Program-made: the position numbers and the translations under genes
Notes under the pieces: generated by a model
Databases searched by the model: none
The model's input: the letters and a program-made list of their open reading frames with translations, nothing else
Told to the model about the DNA's origin: nothing
Part shown: piece by piece, positions 10,200 to 21,240 of the stretch
Numbering within the stretch: the stretch's first letter is position 1
How the letters are laid out: each line of letters begins with the position of its first letter
NCBI GenBank assembly: GCA_015680685.1
Contig: MNCI01030582.1
Location: forward strand, 156,101 to 198,398
Reading direction: 5' to 3'
DNA length: 42,298 nucleotides
DNA from: Gnetum montanum
Lineage: Eukaryota; Streptophyta; Gnetopsida; Gnetales; Gnetaceae

Positions 10200-10530
10200 G
10201 CATAAAAGGATGGGGGTTTTGGAGACTTTTCCCCCTTCAATGTGGAGACCAAATGCACAACTTGGAAACTTTTCTTTAGCCTAGAAACTTTTTGCCCTCA
10301 GCTTGGAAAGCTTCCCCCTCCAGCATGGATGTTTTCCACTAGTTTATAAAATTTTCCCCTAGCTTGGAAAGTGTCTCCCCCCCTACCCCAGCATAGAAAA
10401 TGTAATTCCCTAGCATGGAAGTCACAAGAAGAAAAATTCATCAATTTGTGTAGTTCAACATTGACCAGCCACTTCAACAAGTAGATTGGAGAACTCAGTG
10501 TGGAAAGTTCATCTCCAGCATGAAAGTGTG
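10200..10530 (+). repeat. Degenerate AGCTTGGAAA/TTTTCCCC repeats in U3 of LTR E
   Basis: About seven loosely spaced copies of (A)GC(T/A)TGGAAA followed by TTTTCCCCC or similar. LTR F lacks most of this stretch (about 400 bp), which explains much of the length difference between the two LTRs. Confidence 0.7.
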
Positions 10531-10792
10531 CCCTAGTTACTATTTATAGTAAATGGAATGACCATGGGGGAAAGCACTTACTATGTATAGTAACCCCTCC
10601 AAATTTTGGCACCCATCTCACCTAAATTTGTAACCATTTTCAACCAAATTTATAGGGAAATCATAGCCAATTTGTAGTCCCATTTATTGCCCAAAAATCC
10701 TATACATTTATAGGTTCTAGTATTTTTAGCAAGTTAAGCATTATGAAGTAATTGGCATACACACAATTTCACACCTAGGGCATTTTCAAGCA

Positions 10793-10797
10793 CTCAA
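10793..10797 (+). other. Left target-site duplication of element D (CTCAA)
   Basis: CTCAA directly precedes LTR1 of D and recurs at 30210-30214 directly after LTR2. Both flanks belong to LTR E, so the 5-bp duplication marks a single insertion event. Confidence 0.88.
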
Positions 10798-12223
10798 TGA
10801 AACACCACCAATTTTAGGCTCCTGCATCTTTGACAGTAAATTTTTCTAAAGTGTCAAAATTTGGCAAATTCTTTCTAAGTGTGGGTGTTACACTCTCTAA
10901 CATATCTAGCGTAACACACATTGAGGCCTAGTTTTGCAAGATTTTTCTAAGTGTCAATAGTAGTCCCATGAAAATTTTTCTAAGTGTCGTACTATGCTTT
11001 AAGTCTACTTGCTATGCTTCCTAGCATAGCCAGCATAGCACACACTTCCATGGCCAGTTTGCCTAAGTGACAAGCTAGAAGTGGTAAAGGGTTACTTGGG
11101 ATGGATAAAATAGTTTGGAAAATTTTCTATCTCTTGGGTTGCTATGATTTTTTACACTCCACAACGTAGCAAGCATGGAAAAGGTTCAAGTGCCTAGTTT
11201 TTCCTAAGTGTTGGACAAGGATCTATTAAGCTAGCTTGACATGGAAGACATATTTGGCATATTTTCTAACTTTCAAGGTTGCCTCTCCTACTACGGTCCA
11301 CAACGTGGCTAGCATACCATGAATGAAGACTATAGATTTCATCAAAATTTGGCTAAGTGTCCTTGCTATGCTTTGGTATGCTCCCCAATGTACCCAATGT
11401 AACCAATGTGAAGCATCAAAATTTTGCAAATTTTTACTAAGTATTATGTTACACTCTAGAGCGTAGCTAGCTTGACACTAGAGAAAAGCTTCCAATAGCC
11501 TCTAAAAGCCTCTAGAACTCAGCATCAACCTTCATCTCAACTCCGATGTCCTGCAGGCAACCAATATCAATAGTTTGCATTTCTTTTGCACCCTTGTTGG
11601 TCCCCAAAATTTTCCCTATGCTTGACCCTAGTCAAAAGAGGGGAAGACATGGTCCCAAAGCATAGCCTCTAAGTTGCATTATTTTTGCACTATTTGCAGG
11701 TACATTGTGGTCTCTCAAAATTTAGCACATGCAGTCCAGGTAGTGTAGTCATGGTCCCAAAGATTATGACTACACTACTACATTGCCATTATGCCTGCCT
11801 AACACTGTGTACCATTCTCACCTCTTATCTAGCAAAAGTTACGCTTTCCATTTTTGGGGTGGTGCATTTCTTTATTCTTAAGCTCTGTTCCATTTAATTT
11901 TCCAAGCATTTCTCTTTGGTATTAAGCATAACTCTCACATTTTTCTATTGATTTCTAGATATTTGCATGTTCACATTGCTGTTTTCAGGTTGGAACACCT
12001 TGCTATGCTCTAACTTAGCTAGTATCAATGTTCACATGTAACATAGTATAAACATTTCTTACATATGGTTGTTCCAATGCCACAAAAGTCCCTATCTAAT
12101 CAACCAAATCATTTAGGGAACCTCGTTTCCATTTCCCAGTATGTCCCTCAAATGGATTCAAGGTTAGGTTATATGCCCACTAACCTCTTAGTGTTCTAGC
12201 CACCAAAGTTTTTGGACGTCATA
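10798..12223 (+). mobile_element. Element D 5' LTR (LTR1, 1426 bp, promoter deleted)
   Basis: Starts TGAAACACCACCAATTTTAGG and ends GGACGTCATA, expected CACA with one C-to-T change. It aligns along its length with LTR2 (28420-30209) but lacks about 364 bp, corresponding to 29380-29740, including the TATA box. The left half carries repeats of CTAAGTGT followed by RTGCTC and GCGTARC words, about every 75-85 bp (10876-11460). Without the promoter this copy should not start a genomic transcript. Confidence 0.9.
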
Positions 12224-12228
12224 GTTTT

Positions 12229-12247
12229 TGGCACTAGAAGGAGGGCC
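12229..12247 (+). other. Primer-binding site of element D
   Basis: TGGCACTAGAAGGAGGGCC, five bases after the LTR1 end. It differs from the B and F sites at two transition positions (GC/AC in the third to fifth bases). It shows LTR1 is the 5' LTR and that the element reads on the plus strand. Confidence 0.85.
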
Positions 12248-13640
12248 TCCCATTCCTTCTATGTTCAAGGGTAGTCCCACATGCTTTCTACACCTCTATT
12301 TCTAGTGGTAAGCTAGCATATACATAACACTCCTGTAGACCTACCATGATAGTAGCTAGATCATAGGCCAACATAGGAGTCATTTGCATTTTGGTTGTTG
12401 TAGATTGGTCCCAGTTGTCGGTTCCCCTAGAACCCCATAGGGTGAAAAGCCCAACTGTGTCTATCATGTCAAGCTCTAAGTGCTTTGGAGAGAGTAACAA
12501 CCCCTCATAGTGTAACAATCCCTGAGAGCGCAATGAGTGCAATGCCAGACTTAGTCACTTTTTGACAACATTTCCAAAGTTGGTCATTTTTTGGCTTGTT
12601 TTCATAGTTTGCATACTTGGCTATTTTTTCAACATTTTTTACACTTAAATGTTTTCTATCAGCAACTTATTTTCTTACATTTTCCTAAATATCAACATGA
12701 ATCCTATGAACACTTCAACCTTTTCCTTAAGCATGGAGGTAGCTCATCCCATTCAACAAGTGGTAGACATTAAGCAACTGCTTAGTCCTATATGACCATA
12801 ATGGTAGTCACTCAAATTGCGTAGCCAATCACCTGAATATAGGGCATTGAATGATGAAAGGTACAACCTCCTTTGTTTAAAGCTTTAGGCAGGCCTGTCC
12901 TTAGATCACCAAGAAATAGAAGAAAAGCACAACTTTGAAATCGTTCACCAAAATGGGAAGGAGTTCCTTCCTACCCTTGACACATTCATCTCACTCACCG
13001 ACACCTTTAGGTGGTTATTAGACAATTCATTAGGTTAAGTAGGCCAAAAGAGCAAGATGCTACATCAAACTATGACGAGCCCCTGCAGAATGGGAAGGAA
13101 GAGTTTGAGTCCCATTTAGATAGCAATGTTCCATTTTATGCCCCTATCCAACAGCCCACCTCCACTTTTGTGCCACAATAGTCACAGTAATTTTCCTTCT
13201 TTGAGGCAGTAGCACCACTTCTACCATCCAAGGCCACACCTATAATAGCTAGCCAATAAGTATTGCATGTGTAACAAAGTGTAGGACCTTCTACCACTCT
13301 CCCCTTTGTCATTTCCTCATAGTCTATGTAGCCTTCCTTTCTAGCATACATGATGCTAACTCACTTGTATGTGCATTCAATGCCCATATCTTAGCTACAA
13401 ACAAGTTAGATGTATTTCATTCCAGCTATCTTAGTACCACCTTCAACAATAGCTCAGGCCACAACTGCATAGTGGGCCACAACCCTTGTGCCTATGGCAT
13501 AGTTGTCACACATTCCTTAATACACACAACAACAGCAAACTTAATACACATCCCATGTGGTGGCATAGCCCACAATAGGGCTATGGGCTGCTCATACGAC
13601 ACCACAAGTAGCACAACCAATGTAATTCACTACAACATCC
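12248..13640 (+). pseudogene. Element D leader and remnant of N-terminal gag domain
   Basis: Most of this 1.4 kb holds no convincing gene. At about 12855-13030 a broken frame (RYNLLCLKL, then HQNGKEFLPTL ... ISLTD) lines up with the N-terminal gag domain of B (QYNFICIQIQ, HEFISFPYD) and F (HYNFICTKIQ, DGKEYIPSPY). The rest up to 13640 is Pro/Thr/Ala-rich when translated, like the linker of B, but broken by stops. Confidence 0.55.
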
Positions 13641-14960
13641 TTGAGTTTGGACCAAGCATTCCAACTCATTAAAACTCTCACAGAGGAGGTTAGGTGGCTT
13701 AAAGCAGCCAACGTAGAAATGGTTCATGTGATGGATTTCTATCAAGAAGAGCCTGTTAGTCTTGCAGTTCCATCAGTAACTTTGCCTCATAGGGTCCAAC
13801 TCCCTCATTTCACAAAATACAATGGTGAGGGAGACCCCAACGCCCACCTTGTGACTTTTTTCTCTGAATCCCTACTTTTGCAAGCATGGCCACATGCAAT
13901 CATCTACATCTTTGCCATGTCCTTGACTGACAAAGCTCTTGATTGGTACCATGAACTTCCTAGAGCTTCTATATCAACTCTAGAGGCTCGATTGGTACCG
14001 TGCACTTCCTAGAGCTTCTATATCAACTCTAGAGGAGCTGCTCAGCTAATTTGTAACTTGCTTCAAGTATAACTTGAAGCCAAAAACCACACTAGAGAAA
14101 TTAATGAACATTAAGCAAGGGGCACTAGAACCAGTACAAAAATTCATACAACATTGAAGTGCTTCTCTCAATGAAATTTGTGAGTTTATAGAAGAAACAC
14201 ATCTTTTGGCTATCTTTAAGGGTGCACTAAATGACTTTATCAAGTCGAAATTATATTACTTAGACCTGTGCTCTCTTAGCCAAGATTTTTCTTAAATAAA
14301 GAGCATACAAGATGTAGTGGAAGCTAGTAAGGACCTAGCCTATGTGGCCTATAAAAATGCACATACGAAAAAGAACAAGGAAAGGGAAAGGCAACACCAA
14401 CCATTGCTATTGTGGCTGATGAAGCCAAACCCAACAACACTAAGTTAGCGGCTAAGGTGCCTAATGCCCTGACCAACAACAATAAGGTGTCAGGTTCTAG
14501 CACTATGGGAACCAACTAGCTTGCACCATCGGCAACCATTATGCAAGCTCCCTAAAGGCCAAACTTTGAGTGTAAGGATCGCTCAAAGTATACCCCCTTG
14601 CCCATCAATCTATCTAAGCTCTTGGATTACTTGCTTAGTGTTGGGTGCATCCAACACAAAAAAATGTTTGAGGATGCACAAAAATTCCATGAGAGGTACT
14701 ATGAGGTCCTCAAAAACCCTTTTGCAACTATGCCAAATAAGTGCTTGGTACCTAAAAATTTTAGATTAGACCAGTCTACAACTATCATTAGTTACATAGC
14801 CATGACATAGACTATTGCTTGGCATTAAAAGATGATGTTCAATGCATGATTGGTCAAGGAAAATTAGTCCTTGATGAGGGCAATCCTGTATGACTAGAAA
14901 ATAAATCAATAAAGGGCTACAAGGACCCTCTCAATGCTAGTGGTGCAGGTTACATCATCA
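13641..14960 (+). pseudogene. Element D gag core and zinc-knuckle region
   Basis: Frame opens with LDQAFQLIKTL and continues to the gag core (VMDFYQEEP, KYNGEGDPNAHLVTF, ALDWYHELPRASI) to about 13980, where a 49-bp tandem duplication shifts the frame to a stop at 14010-14012. Past the duplication the original reading resumes (FKYNLKPKTTLEKLM, EPVQKFIQH, HLLAIFKGALNDFIKSKLYY) with several TAG/TGA stops. A further domain at 14590-14960 (SKLLDYLLSVG, PKNFRLDQ, GKLVLDEGNPV) matches B's region just before its insertion point. The knuckle cysteines are degraded. Function, when intact, was RNA packaging. Confidence 0.85.
13941..14035 (+). repeat. 49-bp tandem duplication in D gag
   Basis: 13941-13989 (starting GATTGGTACCATG) is repeated from 13990 (GATTGGTACCGTG) with two substitutions. 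49 is not a multiple of three, so the second copy shifts the reading frame and ends it at a TAG. No counterpart is seen in B or F. Confidence 0.92.
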
Positions 14961-15430
14961 ATGCTATCAACATTGATGACAATGTAGAACTAGCACATGA
15001 ACCATTTGTGGTTCATGTGCCCTTTGGTGATGCTCCCCACTAACACTAAATCCATTATAGTTGAAGAAATGCCAAGATTCAACCTGATCCTAGGGACGTC
15101 TTGGCTAGCCTAGCTACAGGTCGTTTCTTCACCGATTCACCAAGAGATCCACTTGTCCTATGAGGGTGGAGACATGGTGATCTATGATGACAATGTAGCC
15201 TCCCTGACCATCAATAATGTAGATATAGAACAAGGATTAGAGGTAGAGTTCTCTAAAGATGCACCACTTGTTCAAGGTAAAGGTCAATGTTATTTGGTTG
15301 ATTTTAAATGACCAAGTGAAGCGAGCGACCTCCCTGAGGAAGCTCTCTGGGTAGAATTACCCTTTTGTGCAATAGACAAAGGTCTAGGAGAATACCGTCT
15401 TGTGCCTCCAAAAAACACCTACATGACTAA
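14961..15430 (+). pseudogene. Element D protease remnant
   Basis: After the gag end (EPFVVHVPFGDAP near 15030) the sequence jumps to RFNLILGTSWLA at 15079 and SPIHQEIHLSYEGG, the C-terminal part of a Tat-type aspartic protease domain (typical ILGRPWL ... LHQK). The active-site half is missing: element F has about 1 kb here (39210-40230) that D lacks. Coding-like sequence persists to about 15430 (ASDLPEEALWVELPF, EYRLVPPKN). The protease would have cut the polyprotein. Confidence 0.75.
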
Positions 15431-15999
15431 GGCATGCCCTTAGTTCACTTACATGTTTCACTTGCCCTTTGTCCTTTGCCTGCACAGTTACGATTGCATT
15501 ATTATTTGCATCCTGCATTAGTTATTTCATTGCTTTAGTTCATGTGGTTTCATTTAGCCTTTTTCATTCAAAGAAAAAAATGATGAGTTGGAAAGGCCTT
15601 AAGCTATTGCATGGCCCAAAAAGGCCTTAAACTAACACATGGCTCACTAAGGCCTAAAATTAGCAACTTACTTCCTTCCTATGCTATGGCCCAAAATGAC
15701 CTTAAACTAGCGATGTCCCAAAATGGCCTTAAACTAGCGATGATCCTTCTACCATGGCCTTAAACTGGCATGGGGCCCACAAGGGGCCTAATTGCATCAA
15801 TCAAATCACAAGTTAAAATTACAACAACATTACATAAAATACAACAAAATGACAAGAAAATAATCATCACATTTCATTCAATTATTAATAAAGTATATTG
15901 GCTAAGTTTACATCCACAATATAAAATTTCCAAAAATACAAGATTTCCCAATAGCAAGGCTATGTTTTAGGCATCTCAGTCTGTAGTGTTTGGTAGGGG
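15431..15999 (+). repeat. Post-protease region with CCTTAAACTAGC repeats
   Basis: No gene on the plus strand. About six copies of a CCTTAAACTAGC-like word, often in the frame ATGGCCTTAAACTAGC, lie at 15590-15775. The same word recurs in D at 21055-21100 and in about nine copies at 26530-26820. An AT-rich stretch 15790-15960 follows, the likely 3' untranslated part of the antisense gene below. Confidence 0.7.
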
Positions 16000-16062
16000 T
16001 TAGGGCTCTTCCTCTTCCTCTTCATTTGCTGCTCCATTGGGTCCTGCGCCATCACCTAGAAC

Positions 16063-16159
16063 CTACATAAAATAAAAATAAAATAATAAATTAGTCAACA
16101 AATAAGGTGACATGTAACATTTTAATAAAGCAAATAAAAATAATGTAAACTAGACCAAC
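16063..16159 (-). other. Predicted last intron of the antisense gene (97 bp)
   Basis: On the minus strand the exon ends at a TAG before GTTGGTC; the intron is AT-rich and ends TTTTATGTAG before GTTCTAGGTGATGG. Joining the exons continues the same reading frame into the acidic C-terminus. The composition contrasts with the flanking exons. Confidence 0.65.
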
Positions 16160-16980
16160 CTAAGAAGGGCCTGCATCCATGTCTGGAGGCATCCTGTTGT
16201 GGCCTGCCTCCAAGTGTCAAAGGATTTCATCCTCTGATAATCATGTCTAGTCCTTCTTGCCAAGGTCAATACTTGTGAAGGTTTTTCCTTTTTCTATGGC
16301 TATCCATGAGGGTGGCCTAGGTGGAAGCCTAGCAGAAGTAACCTCTATAAAAGGTATAGTGATTTGCCTCTCTAGGGTTTCACTCACCATGATGTTGCTT
16401 GCAAATAGTTTGTAAGCTTGTGTGGCACCAATTACATTAAGAAATATCTCTTGAAAACGATACTCCATGGACTCATCTCTGTACTTTTTACTGTATGCTT
16501 CACATTCTTTCTTGTCGTGGTGCTTGTGATTCTTTTGAGTCTAGCTCCATTGGTACACTTTCGCACTGTAGTCCTTCCAGTCTTGATTTTTCCTTGCTAA
16601 TAATTCCATCTGTAACCATTGCTCAATCACCTCACGGGTAGCTTTGTTCTAGCCCCAAATAGCTAACCAATACCTGGCATAATTAATTTTAGTTATGTAC
16701 TAGCTGCCATCTAGTTTGTCACTTGCTGCTAGGAAGTCATAGTGGGACTACAAGTCCTCCAGTTTTGCATCTTGGCTTGTCCCTTTCTCTTGAAGATCCT
16801 ACACACGCTTCCACAAGTGCTTGTTAATGCATCTACACTCTCACAATGCCCTTGCAGAGTACAATGTGCATTTTCTTACCTCATCATATATGTGGCAAGG
16901 TAGTTGCTCCACTTTAGGGGGAAACTTAGGCATGGCATCAACTTGGACTGCCCTGTTTGGGTTCCACTTTAGCTATGAAC

Positions 16981-17068
16981 CTATCGTTATGTAATGGACA
17001 AGATGACGTTAGCCACAAAACAAGGCAGAAAATTAGTAAAAAATAATAAATAAGAAAAATAAACATAC
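16981..17068 (-). other. Predicted intron of the antisense gene (88 bp)
   Basis: Donor GTATGTTT after CTAAGATTG, acceptor CGATAG before GTTCATAGC, AT-rich in between. Removal joins DDMIDRI...MEPKI to the LKWNPNRAVQ reading in frame, with a split codon restored. Confidence 0.68.
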
Positions 17069-18697
17069 CAATCTTAGGTTCCATTTATCATATACGATCT
17101 ATCATGTCATCCACCATGCCTTGCATGAAGGCAAACTTATCTAAAGCCTCTGTCCATGGTTGCGTATGAAAGATGGATGTGGATGCTAGATGTTTAACAA
17201 AAACACCGACAATTGTAACATAATAGCCAAGGGTGTAAGAGTTAAAAAAATAAAGTAAAATAAAAGGAGGAGAACAACAACAATAAAAAAAAGTTATAAT
17301 AAATAAATAATACAAAAAAAAGATGGCAGTGCAAAGCTCCTATCCAACAAGCCCTCAGGTGTGAGAGTGGGGGGATTGCCCATTTGTAGGATGATAAGGA
17401 AATTTTCAAACTCACACCTATCAAATTGCAACCCTTCTTCTTTGAGTTGCCTTAGCACTTCGGTAGCTTCCCATTCATCTTCATTTGCCATTTGTTCCTT
17501 AGGTTGAGGGACATCATCCTCTACAGGCTCTGCTATTGCTATAGGGGCCCTCCTAGTTGTATCACACAAGTTAGATTTAGAATTATCAATAATGAGTATA
17601 ATATAACATGACCCATTACACCAATATCCAATAATGAATACTTGTAATTCCTGAGTGCATATTGTGAAGCTTAAACCATAGCTTTTTACCACCCTTCTCT
17701 ACTTTGCGCATGGGCTCCTTTGCGGTGCATGGTTTCTTGATCTTTATTTTGTATGATCTCACTGTCTTAGCAATGAGTTGTGCTCCTCTCATTGCATTTC
17801 TAGTGTTGGTTTGTGGGGCCTCCCTAGCATTATCATGTGTTTAGTAAGATCATCCCACATTACCTTTGGTCATTACCAAAAATGACTCGCCAATTACCTT
17901 CGGAGGATCTTATGATCATGTAGTGTTGAACAAATGATGAATCCATATCCTAGAGATTTGATTGTAGTCTTGCACCACCCACTTCCCATTCTCATGAACC
18001 ACCAAAAGCTCTGCAAATCTTTGTAGGCATGCTACAAAAAACATGACATGCACATGCAATTATGCTTAGAGGTTGTGGCACAACCTAACAATCTTAGTGT
18101 GTAGGCCACTGACAAGGTGAGAGGCCAAGTTGTACAATGTCCCCTCCTCTATTACATCCCTTATTAGCCAAGATTAGTCAACCCTAAGAATCTTTCCTTG
18201 GACAAGAAACTTTGGGAATGCACAAACTCGGAAGATTGGGTAGAGGTGGTGGACCATAGGTACCCTCACCTCCTTAATTGATATTCCTCTGTGGACCTTG
18301 GAAGTGTCTAATCACTCCTTAGCATCCCCTTTATGGTTTAGGTGTTTGTTAATCTTTTCTGCAACTAGTAGGCCCTTAGAGGGGATGCCAAAGAGGTCTA
18401 CAAAGAATTCATCTATGATTTCAAAGATCACTAGCATATTACAGGCCCATGTGCTGAAGCAATTGGTGCTCTCAGTAAAAGAGTCAATCATAGCAATCAT
18501 TTCAACCATTGGGATACTTAGGATAATGGCCAAGAAAAAGTCCATGAGTCTAGCCCACTGAAGATTCTTGGCTATCTCCACTAGGGCCTCATAGCACAAG
18601 CAATGTTGTGAACTCTCAACCACACCATATTTAAAGATGAGAGTAGTCTTAGTGCAACCTATGGCAACCATCGTGACCTCTTCTGACCTAATCACAA

Positions 18698-18777
18698 CTA
18701 TAATAAATGAAGGTAAAATTAGAAACATAAGAAAAATAAAGTAGAAAGTACATAAAAATAAGTGACACACAACTCAC
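18698..18777 (-). other. Predicted intron of the antisense gene (80 bp)
   Basis: Donor GTGAGTTG after TTTGTGCCAT, U-rich body, acceptor TTTATTATAG. Removal joins IPFVP to FVIRSEEVTMV in frame. Both splice signals are close to the plant consensus. Confidence 0.7.
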
Positions 18778-19727
18778 ATGGCACAAATGGTATGTAGAAT
18801 AGCAGTAGTGGGGCTGAAACTTCCTGCATGCTAGGTATGTTAGTTGCCCATTGAGTGTTCAACCAGTTGAGAGCTCGACACCTTTTGTAAGACTTAAAAT
18901 ATTAGTGAGGGAGTTCCACTAGGTCTAACTTGATCTACCCTATCATTGCTACATGAACATTCTCAAAAGATGAGAATTCTTGTAGGGCAGTGTGGGTCGA
19001 ATTCAATGCCCCCTCTTCATCATGGAGGCTATCTATGTTAATGGTAAACTTGGCAATGAACATGAGCGGTTAGCATTTTAAGTCATAATCTAATAGGTAG
19101 TATAAGAAATCATAAGGGTACTCACCCTTCAGCACAATACACCATCCCAAGTAGGTTTTGGAAAAAAGTGTGTATGTGTCAAGCAATAAATAAAGTGTTG
19201 TTTTTGTTATAACACTAAAATCTTGGCATCTCCTAGACCCTAGACAAAGGCCTAAGGTCCTTGTAGCCTTATCCTGAACTCCCTACTCCTTCGTTGCCAA
19301 TAGGCTCATCAAATATGAACTTTAGGATGCCTCGATTCACCCCAAGCAGTAGTGTTTTCATTATGATGCCCGCTGCTTTGATCGCCAAGTGTGACCATAT
19401 CATCACATTGAAGTAGTGGAGCACTTTTTTTGAGGAATTATTGCACTCCCAACCTAAACCATATCACTTGATGACCCACACGTGTTTGGTGTAGGTATGT
19501 TTGGTATAGGCTCACTCATGTAGCACAAGATGTCCACCAACTCAACTACGATGAGGATGGATTTCAATAATACCTTGCTTCCATAGTAGTGATAGGAAGA
19601 GAATGTTAGCATTGGATACAAAAATGAAAATATGCAAAACAAAAATTTAGACTTAACATATTAGCAAAAATCTTAACTTCTTCACCAAGCCCCATGGGAA
19701 AGGGATGCTAGTATACCCATCTAACAT

Positions 19728-21240
19728 GCCTAGTCTTCAACAGGGTATAGCACTAACACCTATGTTGCATATTTACAAACATGATAAATTTGAAAATATA
19801 TATATAAAAAATTCACTAAGTGTTGGTTATGCTCCCTGTAGAGCGTAACCCTCAAAATTACAAAAAAAATAAATAAAAATTCTAAGTGTTGGTTGCACTC
19901 TCTACTAAGTGTAAAAACTACAAAATTTTTCAAAGTGTTGGCTACACTCCCCACTGAGCATAACAACCTCAAAAATTTCTGTCAAAAAGTTTCAAATAAT
20001 CAAGTACACTCACTGTAGAGTGTAACTTGTTGACTACGTTGCTTGTAGAGCATGATGCTAGAAAATCAAAATTTTTCTAAATTTTAGTTATGCTCTCAAG
20101 AATGTACCTTTTCATGATAGTTGTGACCCTCATAGTTGTCTTGCCTAAACTATCATGCTCTACATTCATATTTAGGTTACCTTAGCCAAGTCTTGTCCCA
20201 TGTCATGTGTGAGACAACCAAAAAAGCCCTGTCCCATGTGATGCATGGGTTGCCAAAAAATACTTGTATTGAGCCACATGTGGGACACCAAGAAAACCCT
20301 TGTCTCGCTTCACACGCAGAACACAAACCCTCGTAACAAAAGGCCTAGAAAACTTAAACATGCACTACATGCACTCCCTCCCTTGGTTGTGGCTCATGGA
20401 AGCCGCAGTAGTGGTGGTGGTCCTTGCCTAAAGTAGGCCACTTTCAAAACCCCAAAACCCCAAGGTACACAAGAAGCAAGGAAAAGAAATCATAAAGAGG
20501 GAGCGTAGCACCTTACTTGGTTGTTGATGTCTCACTTTGGTTATTTATGCATGCCATCGAAAGGTGCCTCAGTGTGTGTTCTCCTTTATCCATGTTGGTG
20601 AGGCTAGGGTATAGTGTTCACTATGGCATGACATGGTTGATGGATAAAATACTTCTTTCTTCCTCTCTATTATGCTCTAGCTTCCCCTCTATCATTACTA
20701 CACTCTATCTCCCTCCACTCTAGCTGTGCTATTCTCAGTGACTATTTACTTCAACTTTGAAAATGATAGGTTTACTATGTTAAAACTCCTATTTATACCT
20801 TTCCAGCTTGTAGGAAACGTGACCCTCCCAGGGCCTATCCCATGTCCCACACATAACGTAGGACTATACCATGTCCTATGTATAATGTGGGACAAGTGTA
20901 GCACCCAGAGTTAGAAAATTTTTTCAACTTTTCCAGCATCCCCATACGTAGAAATTTTTTGCATTTTTTCTGATATCCCAATAAACTCCTAGCTTAGCTC
21001 CAAGTTCAAACATTTTCAAGCCTTGCTTAAACCAATGTTACCCACATAAACTATGGTCCACTATGACCTTAAATTAGCAATTTTATGGCCAATTGAGGCC
21101 TTGAAATTACTTTACATACTTGCTTATCTGATCCAAAAACTACATAGTTAGGAAAATTTTCATAACATTGTCTTCCTTATTTTATGCATATTGCCCTATT
21201 AAGACAAGTGCTACTTAACATTTTTTTGGTTTTTTTGTAG
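19728..21240 (+). repeat. Upstream flank of antisense gene: LTR-like and CCATGT repeats, ending at a splice acceptor-like site
   Basis: No gene is recognised. 19805-20105 holds about four degenerate copies of CTAAGTGTTGGTTAYGCTC followed by GAGCRTAAC, the same words as the repeat array of LTR D. 20190-20300 and 20830-20895 carry CCATGT...GTGGGAC repeats. One or two CCTTAAATTAGC words lie at 21055-21100. The stretch ends with a T-rich tract and TAG at 21238-21240, just where D's pre-RT coding starts, like a plus-strand 3' splice site. Confidence 0.55.

Larger units (their letters stand above)
9837..10797 (+). mobile_element. Element E 3' LTR, left part
   Basis: Starts TGAAACACCACAAAATTTTG after a polypurine tract. 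It aligns with the start of LTR F at 35126 (TTCATCATGTAG, AAAATGCCTCATAAGTG, TATTTGGGCT before a G run). At 10797 it is cut by element D and continues at 30215. The two parts total about 1567 bp. This reconstruction is supported by alignment of 30215 onward with LTR F from about 35636 (AAGAGCTCTT). Confidence 0.88.
16000..19727 (-). pseudogene. Antisense multi-exon gene-like region inside element D, function unknown
   Basis: On the minus strand a split frame reads through several introns. Candidate exons: start near ATG 19727; about 19580-19126; about 19035-18778; 18697 to about 17660; about 17565-17320; about 17190-17069; 16980-16160; 16062-16000, ending EEEEEEP and TAA. Introns 18698-18777 (GTGAGT...TATAG), 16981-17068 (GTATGT...GATAG) and 16063-16159 (GT...GTAG) are 80-97 bp, AT-rich, and keep frame when removed; the donor at 19120-19125 is GTGAGT. 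Recognisable stretches include FNVMIWSHLAIKAAG, WTEALDKFAFMQGMVDD and AYKLFASNIMVSETLE. About a dozen stops, mainly TAG/TGA, mark it as a pseudogene here. I do not recognise the family. Extra antisense frames are known in some Tat-lineage elements. Outer exon borders are uncertain. Confidence 0.6.

Noticed and set aside
18298-18561. 87-codon plus-strand frame within the antisense region
   Set aside because: It lies opposite the better supported minus-strand exon, whose frame extends about 1 kb and joins others across introns.
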